A stretch of DNA of 64,000 nt from DASQPR01 sp963724705. GTDB lineage: Bacteria; Actinomycetota; Actinomycetes; Mycobacteriales; Micromonosporaceae. Below are positions 35,297 through 44,237 of this stretch, piece by piece (within the stretch, counting starts at the first letter, position 1; each line of letters starts with the position of its first letter). The stretch covers positions 248,001 to 312,000 of the forward strand of contig CAVRVS010000001.1 of NCBI GenBank assembly GCA_963724705.1. The letters are read 5' to 3'. A model generated the notes under the pieces. It saw only the letters and a list, made by a program, of their open reading frames with translations, was not told the DNA's origin and did no database searches. The position numbers and the translations under genes were made by a program.

Positions 35297-36229
35297 TCAG
35301 TCCGTCTCGAAGAGTCGACCGCGAGCGACGAAGACGCCGGCACACAGCAGAGCGACGATCAGCAGGTCGATGGAGATGGCGGCCGAACCGTTGAAATCCG
35401 TCTGGGTGAACGCGTACTGGTAGGCCAGCTGGTTGACCGAGTAGTCGTTGCTCACCAGCCCGAAGCTCGCCTGGGACACCAGCTCCGGCTCGACGAAGAG
35501 TTGCGTGCCGGCGGCGAGCGAAAGGATCAGCATGTACGTGATCCACTTGCGGATCAGCGGAAGCTCGATGTGCCAGGCCGTACGGACCGGACCGGCGCCG
35601 TCCACCCGCGCGGCCTCGACAACATCGTTGGAGATGGTGTTGAGCGCGCCGTAGAGCACCAGGATCCAGCCGCCGGCACCGGTCCAGAACGCGATGATGG
35701 CGAACACGATCGGCAGGTGGCCCGGCGTGATGACGTCGGCGAAATGCCGGTCGCCGGTCCAGCGCAGGATCAGCGCGACCGGGCTAACGGTCGGATCCAG
35801 GAGGAACAGCCATAGCAGCACGCTGGATGCGCCGGCGAGGGCACCGGGAATGTAGTACGCGAACCGGATGAACGTCCGCGTTCGCTTCGACGCCACCCGG
35901 TGTACGACGACCGCGAGCAGAACCACCAGCACGGTGAGACTGACGAGCCAGAAGACCAGATACAGCGCGACGTGCTCGATCGCCGGCACGAAGCGGTAGT
36001 CCCGCGCGGTGTGCGTGAAGTTCGCCAGCCCGGCGAACTTACCCGACGCGTTGGTGACGGCCAGGTAGATCGAGTACGCCACCGGTATCACGCCAAATAA
36101 CGCCAGGAGCACGACATATCCGGAGACGAAGACGTGGCCCGGCCGGAGCCGCCAGGAGCCGGTGGTCGACCGGCTCCTGGCCGTGGCGCCGGGCGGCGTC
36201 ACGTGCTCCGGGTTCGCAAGCGCTGTCAC
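35297..36229 (-). CDS. CUT1-type sugar ABC transporter permease (MalF-like)
   Basis: 310 residues from GTG 36229, overlapping the stop of the binding-protein gene (GTGA); longer readings run into that gene. Six to seven helices are visible. RFAYYIPGALAGASSVLLW and the EAA loop VVEAARVDGAGPVRTAWHIELP mark the subunit, followed by SVNQLAYQYAFTQTDF. It pairs with the MalG-like permease nine bases downstream to form the membrane channel for the sugar. Confidence 0.92.
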   Translation of the reverse strand: MTALANPEHVTPPGATARSRSTTGSWRLRPGHVFVSGYVVLLALFGVIPVAYSIYLAVTNASGKFAGLANFTHTARDYRFVPAIEHVALYLVFWLVSLTVLVVLLAVVVHRVASKRTRTFIRFAYYIPGALAGASSVLLWLFLLDPTVSPVALILRWTGDRHFADVITPGHLPIVFAIIAFWTGAGGWILVLYGALNTISNDVVEAARVDGAGPVRTAWHIELPLIRKWITYMLILSLAAGTQLFVEPELVSQASFGLVSNDYSVNQLAYQYAFTQTDFNGSAAISIDLLIVALLCAGVFVARGRLFETD

Positions 36230-37626
36230 GGTGTGGAGACCGTGTAACCGAGAACCTTCGCTTCGTTCTCGATCTCCGTCTGCCACGCCGGCAGGAGTGA
36301 CTCGATCGTCTTGCCCTGTGTCATGCCGGCCTGGACGACCTTGGCCCAGATCGCTTCCTGGCTGAACGCGGCCGAGCCCCAGCCCGACCAGACCTGGCTC
36401 GCGGCGGCCTGGATCGGCGCCCCGATGTCGTTGGCCCAGTAGCCACTGGCCTGCTGGGTCGCGAGCCACTTGGTCGCAGCGGCGGTGAACGCCGGGAAGC
36501 CGGGCGCGAGGTCGGCCTGATAGGCGTCGCTCGTCGCGACCCAGGTAGCGAAGTCCTCGGCTGCCTTGAGGTTCTTGCTGTGCGACGAGATCCACCACGC
36601 GCCACCGCCGACATCACCGGTCACCGGCGGGTTCTGGCCCTGCCACGAGAGTGCCGGAGCGACCGCGATCTGGCCCTTCGGCGTCTTGATCGTGCCCTGG
36701 AACACCGCACCGCCGTACCACGCCGGCCCGGGCATCATGAGCACCTTGCTGCCCTGCGCCTTCACGAACTCCGAACCGAACAGCGACAGCGTCGACATCG
36801 TCTTGTTCGCGATGAGGCTGTCCAGCATCTTCGCGGCCTTCACGCAATTCGGGTCGGAGGTGTTGACAGTGATCGACTTGGCGCTGGTGACCTGGTTGGC
36901 CGGGCACTCGGCGCCCCACATGTAAATCTCCGGCGCCCACGCGTCGCCGGCCGTACCGACGATGTAGCCGGGGTGCTGCGTGGCGACCTGGTCGGCGAGT
37001 TGCTCGTACTGCTCCCAGGTCGTGGGGACCGTGTAGCCCCACTGGTCCATGAGCTTCTTGTTGTACCAGAGGACGTTCTGAGCGAGGTCGTTGCGCAGGC
37101 AGTAGGTCACGTTGTTGACGGTGCACACGTCGAGCGAGCCCTTGGCGAACCCGTTCAGCGTGTCGCTCGGGACGAGTCCCTTGTTGACCGGCGCGAGGTC
37201 GCCCGAACCTTCGAGCGATCCCCACGACGCTGCGTTGTCGTCCGCGGTGAACACGACGTCCGGCCAGCCGGAGTTCGCGCGGTCGTACAGCTGGAACTTG
37301 GTCTTGAACGAGTTCGAGCCGTTGGCGTCGCCGTCGTAGCTCACGATGTTGATCTTCTTGTCCGGGAACGCCTTCTGGTACGCCTGGGCGGCCGGCAGGC
37401 GCGTCGAGTCCACCCACACCGTGATCGGCGCCGACGTGTCCTGGGCCGCGGTTTTGAATCCGTACGGGCTGCCCGCGTCGGCAACGTTGCTCTTCGCGCC
37501 GATGGACTGCCCGCCGCCGCAAGCGGCCAACGCGAGCGCGCCGACGGCCACGACTGCAAGCGCGAGGCTGCGGCCCACGCGCCGGTCCATGCGCCGGCTC
37601 GGCCGGCCCACATCACCTTGGTTCAT
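36226..37626 (-). CDS. Sugar ABC transporter substrate-binding lipoprotein
   Basis: 466 residues from ATG 37626 (GAAGGA upstream). Residues 1-35 form a lipoprotein signal with twin basic groups and the lipobox LAAC. The mature protein is a cluster-B/CUT1 extracellular binding protein (KINIVSYDGDANGSNSFKTK, WPDVVFTADDNAASWG, MMPGPAWYGGAVFQGT, GGGAWWISSHSKNLKAAEDF). It is the first gene of the operon and would capture the sugar or glycoside outside the membrane. Its control region is shared with the divergent gntR gene. Confidence 0.93.
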   Translation of the reverse strand: MNQGDVGRPSRRMDRRVGRSLALAVVAVGALALAACGGGQSIGAKSNVADAGSPYGFKTAAQDTSAPITVWVDSTRLPAAQAYQKAFPDKKINIVSYDGDANGSNSFKTKFQLYDRANSGWPDVVFTADDNAASWGSLEGSGDLAPVNKGLVPSDTLNGFAKGSLDVCTVNNVTYCLRNDLAQNVLWYNKKLMDQWGYTVPTTWEQYEQLADQVATQHPGYIVGTAGDAWAPEIYMWGAECPANQVTSAKSITVNTSDPNCVKAAKMLDSLIANKTMSTLSLFGSEFVKAQGSKVLMMPGPAWYGGAVFQGTIKTPKGQIAVAPALSWQGQNPPVTGDVGGGAWWISSHSKNLKAAEDFATWVATSDAYQADLAPGFPAFTAAATKWLATQQASGYWANDIGAPIQAAASQVWSGWGSAAFSQEAIWAKVVQAGMTQGKTIESLLPAWQTEIENEAKVLGYTVSTP

Positions 37627-38004
37627 CCTGCGTCCTTCGTCTCGGGGGTACGCCACAAGCATTTTGATCTTGAATCTGTTGCCCTGGTGTGTCTCGATCT
37701 TGGTGTTCTGGATCCACGTTGTGATGTCTACGTCGTCGACCCCCGGCCCGACACGTGGCCCTAGCTGGGCTTATGGTCATCGCGCGGGCTCGCTTCGCCG
37801 TTCTCGGACCGATTCGTCATCGGGTCACGCCGTCGGCGAGCCGCGCTCCCGGCGAGGGATGTTTCGACCGCGAGGCCGGCAGGTTGCCGAATGAGATAGA
37901 TGACATCACACATATGATGTCTTAGCAATGGTCTATTCTTCCGATTCGGTAACGTCAGCACACGCGGGACGATAGGACCGTTCGCGGGCGAGAGGAGCGA
38001 GGCT
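37627..38004. promoter_or_regulatory. Divergent control region between sugar-binding protein and gntR
   Basis: This 378-base gap holds no gene I can support. It contains the leader of the binding-protein gene, with CAAGATC-type short repeats (complement at 37670-37700). It also has a GACATCACA half-site (complement at 37720-37728) and, near gntR, a clear inverted repeat at 37903-37922. AT content rises sharply at 37890-37940, where both promoters probably lie. Confidence 0.6.
37903..37922. promoter_or_regulatory. Inverted repeat, probable GntR operator
   Basis: GACATCA-CACATA-TGATGTC has perfect 7-base arms and a 6-base spacer, 82 bases before the gntR start. A matching half-site TGATGTC recurs at 37722-37728 nearer the binding-protein gene. 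The arrangement fits autoregulation plus control of the importer operon. Confidence 0.6.
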
Positions 38005-38847
38005 GTGACGCACTCGACGGACGGCTCCTCGTCCGTGCTGGACTGGCGCGACGAGCCGGTCAACCGCGAAACACCCGCCGGTCAAGCGGGTCAGAGCGCC
38101 GACGGTCGCCCGGACTGGGCCGAGAGTGCGCCCCGCCGCCGCCGGGGCGACCGACTCGGCACGGTCGTGGTCGCCGAGCTGGTCGACGACATCGTGAGCG
38201 GCCGTCTCGCGGTGGGTCGGACCCTGCCGACCGAGGCAGATCTCGGCGACCGGTTCGGGGTCTCCCGCACGGTTGTACGGGAATCGGTGAAGTTGCTTCA
38301 GGACAAGGGCCTCGTGCTGATCAAGCACGGAGTCGGAACGGTCGTCTGCTCGGCGCGATCGTGGGACATGATCGACGACATCGTGCTCGCGGCGCTCGTC
38401 CGCAACGACGAGACGTTGACGGTTCTTGACGAGCTGGTGTCCGTGCGTGCCGCTCTCGAGCGGGACATGGCCGGTGGCGCGGCGACCCACAACAACACCG
38501 CCAACGTCGCGGCGATCCACGAGGCGCTGCGGTCGATGGAGCGCGCGAAGGACGACGTCGGCGAATTCGCGATCGCCGACGTGGCCTTCCACGACATGGT
38601 CATGCGGGCCTCCGGCAACCGGCTGGGTCGCGCGATCGTGACCAGCATCCACGACAAGGCGCGCACAACCGGGCGCTACCACGGCGCGACGTCGGCGGCG
38701 TACACCGCGCTGACCATCGACGAGCACCGGCGCATCCTCGCCGCGATCGAGAGCGGCGACGCCGACGCCGCGGCCGAGGCGATGCACGCGCACATCGTCG
38801 GTTCGTGGTCCCGTCGCCGTCCGTCGACGGACAGGTCACCGGCCTGA
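38005..38847 (+). CDS. FadR-subfamily GntR transcriptional regulator of the sugar operon
   Basis: 280 residues from GTG 38005, preceded by GAGGAGCGAGG. A 45-residue disordered N-terminus leads to a winged helix (VVVAELVDDIVSGRLAVG, PTEADLGDRFGVSRTVVRESVKLL). The FCD effector domain (ADVAFHDMVMRASGN, TIDEHRRILAAIESGD) follows and carries the Asp/His metal-type residues. It is divergent from the sugar importer and probably senses a sugar acid from the pathway. Only moderately similar to the GntR protein at 24109-24873, it suggests that two intermediates or two branches are sensed. Confidence 0.9.
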   Translation: MTHSTDGSSSVLDWRDEPVNRETPAGQAGQSADGRPDWAESAPRRRRGDRLGTVVVAELVDDIVSGRLAVGRTLPTEADLGDRFGVSRTVVRESVKLLQDKGLVLIKHGVGTVVCSARSWDMIDDIVLAALVRNDETLTVLDELVSVRAALERDMAGGAATHNNTANVAAIHEALRSMERAKDDVGEFAIADVAFHDMVMRASGNRLGRAIVTSIHDKARTTGRYHGATSAAYTALTIDEHRRILAAIESGDADAAAEAMHAHIVGSWSRRRPSTDRSPA

Positions 38848-38977
38848 CCCGACGGTACGGTCGGCGGACGCCGCCCGTAGCCCGGACGCCACCGGGGCCG
38901 GACACCGCATAGAGGCGGAGCCCACACGTATCGGGGGCATTGACACGAACCGGTCGCCGGGGCGGGATCATGAAGGT

Positions 38978-41584
38978 ATGCCGGGAACCGTACGCAGCGC
39001 AGGCCTGGCGCGGGTGACCCGTGGCCTCGGCGGGCTCACGGACGACGTCCTCACGCTCGCCCCGCGTGCTCGTTCGATCCGCGCCTACGTCCGCGACGGC
39101 ATCGATCAGCTCGCCGGTGCGGATCCCGGTCAGACCCAGCTCCGACTCGCCCTTCAGGCCGTGCTCGGAATCGGTGCCGGAGTCGGCCTCGCGTACGCCT
39201 TCGTCCGGCTGACCGGCGCGCTGCAACTGCCGTCGAACGCCGGTCCACCCGCCCTCGTCCAGGCCGGCGACCACGCCCTGCTGATCGTCGCGATGCTGAT
39301 CTCCGCGATGGTCGCGATGATGGCCGGCTTCGTGGTCAGCGACACGACGCCGCGCGCGCAGATCCTCTCGACGCTGATCCTCCCGATACCGATGCTCGGC
39401 GCGATGACGATCGGCATCGCGCTCGGGCCGTACCGGATCGCGTCACTCGCGTGGCTGGTCGTACTTCTCGCGGCCGCCGTCTACGTACGCCGTTTCGGCC
39501 CACGCGGCGTGGCCGTCGGCCTGGTCATGTTCAACGGCGGCTTCCTCGGCTTCTTCCTGCACGTCCAGATCGGTCTGCGTGATGTCGGCTGGCTCGCCGC
39601 TCTACTCGGCCTCGGCGTCGTCGCCTCCCTCGCCGTACGGTTCACGCTCTTCCGTACGGATCTCCTGCGTACCTTGGCCGGCATGCGCCGCTCCTGGGTC
39701 GGCCGGGCGAATCACACGCTCGTGCTGAGCGCCGCTGTACTGCAAGCGTCGGAAGACGATCAACGGCGGCGTGCGTCACAACGGCTCCGGCGGCAGCTCA
39801 CCCGGCTCAACGAGTCGACGCTGATGGTCGACGCCCAACTGGTGGAGTCGGTCCCGGACTCGGCCGACGTCGAAGCGCAGCGGCTGTTCGACGCCGACCT
39901 CGCACTGTCGAACATCGCGCGCTTCGCCGACGCGCTCGCCGGACGGTGCACCGATCCCGCGGTGCGGGCGGACGCCGTGGCGTGTATCGAGGCGACGTTG
40001 CGCGGCGACGAGCGCGCGGTTGACGAGCTGGCCTCGAACCTGCATCGGGCCATGTGCGACGAGGAACGTGTCACGGTGGTCGCACATCGCCTCGCCGATT
40101 CGTCGCGGACCTACCTCGAGGCCCGGCGGCAGCTCAGCGCCGAGATCGCCGAACGCGCCGAGACGAGGACGGACAGCCATGCCGAACCTCACCGCGACAC
40201 GCCGGACCATGGCCGCTCGGACACCGCCGATCCCGAGGACGCCGAACTCGACGCCGTCCAACCCGACGCCGCCCAACCCGACGCCGCCGAGCCCGAGGAC
40301 ACTGAGCCCGCCGGTTACACGCCTGCGGTCACGCTGAACGCCGGCTGGCTGCCCGGCTCCGTACCGGTCAGCACCGAGGCCTCCACCACGCCCGGCCGTG
40401 GCGGGCCGTTGGATCGTGCGACGATGCCGCCCTACGTCCGAGCGTCGATCCAGGTTGCCGTCGCGGCGGCCATCGCGATCGTGGTCGGCGACCTCGTCTC
40501 CAGTCAGCGGCTCTACTGGGCGGTGCTGGCGACGTTCCTTGCGTTCATGGCCACGACGAACTCCGGCGAGCAGGTGCGCAAGGCGTTGTTCCGGGTCGCC
40601 GGCACCGCGATCGGCATCGTGATCGGCGATGTCGCGGTCCATCTCACCGGCGGGCACATCTGGTCGTCGCTGCTCATCGTCCTGGTCGCGCTGTTCTTCG
40701 GCATCTACCTGATCAGGGTCAACTACACCTTCATGGCCATCGGCATCACCGTCACGCTGTCGCAGCTGTATGCCCAGCTCGGCGAGTTCAGCTGGCATTT
40801 GCTGGTGCTGCGCCTGGTCGAGACGGCGATCGGTGTCGGTGCGGTCATCGTCACCGTGCTGCTCGTGGTGCCGCTGCGACCGCAGAGGGTGCTCACGACC
40901 GGCGTGCTGCTGTGGTTCCGGTCATTGTCGACGCTCGTCAACGGCGGCTTGGACCGGATGCTCGGCGGTCGCGACGAGTCGCTGCGCGCGGACGTACGCG
41001 CGGTCGACGCCTCGTACGCCGCGCTCGAATCGGTCGCGATGCCGTTGCGCCGGGCCACGTACGGTCGCAACTCCGCTCAGCTGACCGAGATCCGGTCGGT
41101 GAGCTCGGCCGCACGGAACCACGCCCGTTCGTTCGCCGTCGGCGTGGAGTCCGCGACGATCCCCGCTAGCCCGCGCCTCGACGCGGCGGCGGCCCAGCTT
41201 CGCGACTCCATGGCGACCATCGAGGGCCGGATCGAAACCGGCCAGCACGCCACATACACCCGGTCCGGCGCGTTGCTGGAACTAGCGGCGCGCGAGACGG
41301 CCGCCGACAACATCCCCGCGCAGCGGACATTGAGCGATCTGACGCTGCTCGACGGCGCGCTTGCACGTCTCGCCGTCGCACTCCAGATGGCCGTGGCCGA
41401 TTACGACACCACACCGTCGTCCGACGAGGACCTGCGGCCGGCCGAGACCGGCCCGGCGGCTAGCTCAGCATCGATCACCCGGTCTGAATCGATGACACCG
41501 TCCACACCGGCCGAATCGATCACTCAGGCCGACTCGACCACATCGGCCGACTCGCCGGCGGAATCGCAGCGGGCGGGCGGCTAG
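38978..41584 (+). CDS. FUSC-family membrane transporter (aromatic-acid exporter-like)
   Basis: 868 residues with two membrane blocks of about six helices each (roughly 60-230 and 490-640), separated and followed by cytosolic helical regions. This is the duplicated FUSC/YccS/AaeB plan. The linker at about 385-450 holds an acidic repeat (DAVQPDAAQPDAAEPED) and the tail is Ser/Thr/Pro rich. FUSC proteins export aromatic carboxylates or phenolics. ATG 38978 is used. TTGACA at 38940-38945 lies where a -35 box for a leaderless message would be. It appears monocistronic. Confidence 0.87.
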   Translation: MPGTVRSAGLARVTRGLGGLTDDVLTLAPRARSIRAYVRDGIDQLAGADPGQTQLRLALQAVLGIGAGVGLAYAFVRLTGALQLPSNAGPPALVQAGDHALLIVAMLISAMVAMMAGFVVSDTTPRAQILSTLILPIPMLGAMTIGIALGPYRIASLAWLVVLLAAAVYVRRFGPRGVAVGLVMFNGGFLGFFLHVQIGLRDVGWLAALLGLGVVASLAVRFTLFRTDLLRTLAGMRRSWVGRANHTLVLSAAVLQASEDDQRRRASQRLRRQLTRLNESTLMVDAQLVESVPDSADVEAQRLFDADLALSNIARFADALAGRCTDPAVRADAVACIEATLRGDERAVDELASNLHRAMCDEERVTVVAHRLADSSRTYLEARRQLSAEIAERAETRTDSHAEPHRDTPDHGRSDTADPEDAELDAVQPDAAQPDAAEPEDTEPAGYTPAVTLNAGWLPGSVPVSTEASTTPGRGGPLDRATMPPYVRASIQVAVAAAIAIVVGDLVSSQRLYWAVLATFLAFMATTNSGEQVRKALFRVAGTAIGIVIGDVAVHLTGGHIWSSLLIVLVALFFGIYLIRVNYTFMAIGITVTLSQLYAQLGEFSWHLLVLRLVETAIGVGAVIVTVLLVVPLRPQRVLTTGVLLWFRSLSTLVNGGLDRMLGGRDESLRADVRAVDASYAALESVAMPLRRATYGRNSAQLTEIRSVSSAARNHARSFAVGVESATIPASPRLDAAAAQLRDSMATIEGRIETGQHATYTRSGALLELAARETAADNIPAQRTLSDLTLLDGALARLAVALQMAVADYDTTPSSDEDLRPAETGPAASSASITRSESMTPSTPAESITQADSTTSADSPAESQRAGG

Positions 41585-41608
41585 ACGCCTATCCGAGCGG
41601 CATACCCG

Positions 41609-42194
41609 TCACGCGGCCACCTCATAGGTCGCGATGACAACGCCCGTCGTCGTGGTCACGGAGTCAGTCAGCCGCAGTTCCTCCGGCGTCGTACCGTCCG
41701 GGAACAAGCCGCCGGCCCGATCCCAGCACGAGCGGATGCACGATCAACACGTACGTGTCGATCAAGTGCCGGCGCCGCAATGACTGGATGAGATCCCCGC
41801 TGCCCAGAATCACCAGGTCGCTGCTCAACTGGCCCTTCAGCTCGCGCACCGCGTCGGCCGCGTCGCCCGGCAGAAGCGTGGAGTTCTGCCAGGGCAACGG
41901 TTCGCGCAGCGTACGGGACGCCACGTACTTCGGCGTGTTGTCGAGTACCTCGGTATACGGATTGTCGGAACGATTCGGCCAGACCTGGAAGAAGTCCTCG
42001 TACGTCCGGCGGCCGAACAGCAGCGCACCCGAGGTGCCCATCTGCTCGCCCATCTTGCGACCCATCACGGCGTCGTTATAGGGCAACGCCCAACCGCCAC
42101 GGTCGAAGCCGTCGCGGGTGTCTTCGTCCGGGCGGCCGGGAGCCTGCATGACGCCGTCGAGCGAGACGTTGTTGGTCACGACGATCTTGCCCAT
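41609..42194 (-). pseudogene. Dihydrofolate-reductase-fold (RibD C-terminal-like) protein (frameshifted)
   Basis: ATG 42194 follows AAAGGA and reads MGKIVVTNNVSLDGVMQAPG, the start of the YyaP/DHFR-like family; LFGRRTYEDFFQVW and DLVILGSGDLIQSL follow. After HPLVLGSGRRL an extra base at 41705 shifts the frame. The conserved ending FPDGTTPEELRLTDSVTTTT then runs to a stop at 41609, giving 194 residues. As written the protein ends early with an unrelated tail. Family members are NADPH-binding reductases of uncertain substrate. Confidence 0.83.
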
Positions 42195-42214
42195 GTCCGT
42201 GATCCTTTCGGTCG

Positions 42215-42877
42215 CTACAGCTCCGGCGACGGCCCCACGATGTCGTCAATCAGGCCGTACTCGCGGGCGTCGGCAGCGCCGAGAATCCGCCCGGCGGACA
42301 GATCGTCTTCGATGCGGCTGCGGCTTTTCCCGGTCACCTCGGCGAGCGCGATGATCAACTCCTCCAACTCGCGCAGATGCTCGCCGGCCGCGCCGGCAAC
42401 CCTCTCGGCCGTACCCGAGGCGATCGCGGCCTGCGGCTCAACGAGGCGGATGCGCGCATGCGGAAACGCGAGGCGCCGCCGGGCCGCCGCGAGGACGGCC
42501 AGCGCGGCGCCGCCGGCCTGCGACGGGATGACCACGTCGACCGGGGCGCGCATGGATGCCACGGCGTCCACGACGGCGAAGGCCGCGCTCAACTCGCCAT
42601 CGACCGCGGTGAGATGCAGTTGGATCGGGTCGACGCCGATCGCGTCCAAGGTCATCAGCGCCGCGGCGGCGTTACTCGCCGCGGCCGGATCGAGCCGGCC
42701 ACCGAGCATCACGATCCGTCGGTCGAACAGCCGTTCCTGGAGCCACGGCGGCACACCATCGCCGCCCGACCGTCCTGGTTCGCGGTCCGGCTCGACCGGC
42801 TGGTACGGAAATCGCGCGGTCACGTTGGCGCGAAGTCGATCACCGTGTGGACTGTCGTCACGCCGCCATCCCGTCAT
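42215..42877 (-). CDS. ClpP-like protein lacking catalytic Ser and His
   Basis: 220 residues from ATG 42877. The ClpP/crotonase-type fold is clear: ERLFDRRIVMLGGRLD, a central PSQAGGAALAVLAAARRRLAFPHARIRLVEP block, and TGKSRSRIEDDLSAGRILGAADAREYGLIDDIV at the end. In ClpP the central block reads QAASM, with the nucleophile Ser, and IHQP with the His. Here those positions are G123 and V146, so peptidase activity should be absent. It may pair with an active ClpP as a structural subunit or act on its own. No clpP or clpX gene is near. Confidence 0.82.
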   Translation of the reverse strand: MTGWRRDDSPHGDRLRANVTARFPYQPVEPDREPGRSGGDGVPPWLQERLFDRRIVMLGGRLDPAAASNAAAALMTLDAIGVDPIQLHLTAVDGELSAAFAVVDAVASMRAPVDVVIPSQAGGAALAVLAAARRRLAFPHARIRLVEPQAAIASGTAERVAGAAGEHLRELEELIIALAEVTGKSRSRIEDDLSAGRILGAADAREYGLIDDIVGPSPEL

Positions 42878-42944
42878 TTACCCACGATATCGGCCATCCG
42901 CGGCCCAGGATCGATCCCGGCACTTCGCTGTGCGTGAAACGCGG

Positions 42945-44234
42945 CTAACCGGCGAACGTCGCATAGAGCAAGTAGACATTCAGGGCCACAATGGTCGACA
43001 CGATGCAGGTCGCGACGACCGTGGTGATCGGGCGGTTGACGAACGTACCCATCACGTCGGGCCGGCGGGTGAGCATGACCAGCGGGATCAGCGCAAACGG
43101 AATGCCGAACGACAGCACGACCTGGGACAGCACCAGGCTATCGGTGGCCGGCAGCCCGAGGCCGAGCACGACGAGCGCCGGCAACATGGTGATACCGCGG
43201 CGGACCAGCAACGGGATATGGCGGCGCAGGAACCCCTGCATGATCACCTGGCCGGCGTAGGTGCCGACGCTCGACGATGCGAGTCCGGAGGCGAGCAGCG
43301 CGACGCCGAAAGCGAGCGCCGCTCCCCCGCCAACGAGCTGGCCGAGCCCGGCGTGCGCCGCTTCGATCGAGTCGACGCTCGATCGGCCGCTGCGATTGAA
43401 CAGCGACGCCGCGACGACGAGCATGACGAGGTTGGTGACACCGGCGATACCGAGTCCCACGGTGACGTCGACACGCTGGAAGCGCAGCAACTCGCGGCGC
43501 TCGCTGTCGTCCCGGCAGGAGACCCGTGACTTGGTCAGCGCGGAGTGCAGGTAGACCACATGCGGCATGACCGTGGCGCCGATGATCCCGGCTGCCAATA
43601 GCACCCCGTCACGGCCATTGAACGTCGGCACGAGCCCGCCGGCGATGCCGGTCGGGCTGGCACCGACCGCGAAGAGGTCGTACGCGAAGCCGAGCAGGAC
43701 GATGCCGAGCAACGCGCAGATGGCCAGCTCAAATCGTCGATATCCACGCTGCTGCAGGATCAGGATTCCGAACGCGACCACGGCGGTGATCAGGCCGGCC
43801 GGAAACAATGGCACGTGGAAGAGCAGATTCAGCCCGATCGCCGCGCCGACGAACTCGGCGAGGTCGGTCGCCATCGCGATCAGTTCGGCCTGCACCCAGA
43901 GCCCCATCGACACCGGTCGGCCGAAATGCTCGCGACACAGTTCGGGTAGGTCCTGACCGGTCGCGACGCCGGCCTTCGCAGACAGGTATTGCACGACCAT
44001 GGCCATCAGGTTCGCCATCACGATGACCCAGATCAGCGCGTACCCGAATCGGGCACCGGCCGAGAAGTTGGTAGCGAAATTGCCTGGATCCACATAGGCG
44101 ACGGCGGCAACGAACGCGGGGCCGAGCAGCGCGACAATGCCACGCAGTCGGCCCCGGGCTCGGAGTACGTGCAACTCCGCTGTCGCCGTTGACTCCGTCG
44201 CCGGCCGCAGCACCCGGTCTCCGGCGATGACCAC
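42945..44234 (-). CDS. mntH: Nramp-family divalent metal (Mn2+/Fe2+) transporter
   Basis: 429 residues with eleven helices. TM1 has AYVDPGNFATN (the DPGN metal site) and TM6 has GATVMPHVVYLHS (MPH site), both intact; they select Mn2+, Fe2+ and similar ions and couple to protons. GTG 44234 begins four bases after the chaperonin stop, so the gene is probably co-transcribed with the monooxygenase cluster. Supplying iron for its diiron centre is a plausible role by context. Confidence 0.93.
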   Translation of the reverse strand: MVIAGDRVLRPATESTATAELHVLRARGRLRGIVALLGPAFVAAVAYVDPGNFATNFSAGARFGYALIWVIVMANLMAMVVQYLSAKAGVATGQDLPELCREHFGRPVSMGLWVQAELIAMATDLAEFVGAAIGLNLLFHVPLFPAGLITAVVAFGILILQQRGYRRFELAICALLGIVLLGFAYDLFAVGASPTGIAGGLVPTFNGRDGVLLAAGIIGATVMPHVVYLHSALTKSRVSCRDDSERRELLRFQRVDVTVGLGIAGVTNLVMLVVAASLFNRSGRSSVDSIEAAHAGLGQLVGGGAALAFGVALLASGLASSSVGTYAGQVIMQGFLRRHIPLLVRRGITMLPALVVLGLGLPATDSLVLSQVVLSFGIPFALIPLVMLTRRPDVMGTFVNRPITTVVATCIVSTIVALNVYLLYATFAG

Positions 44235-44237
44235 TTC

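Noticed and set aside
42945..44234. Nramp gene as the nickel supplier for LarA
   Set aside because: It lies 14 kb away in the monooxygenase transcript, and its DPGN/MPH sites are of the Mn/Fe type.
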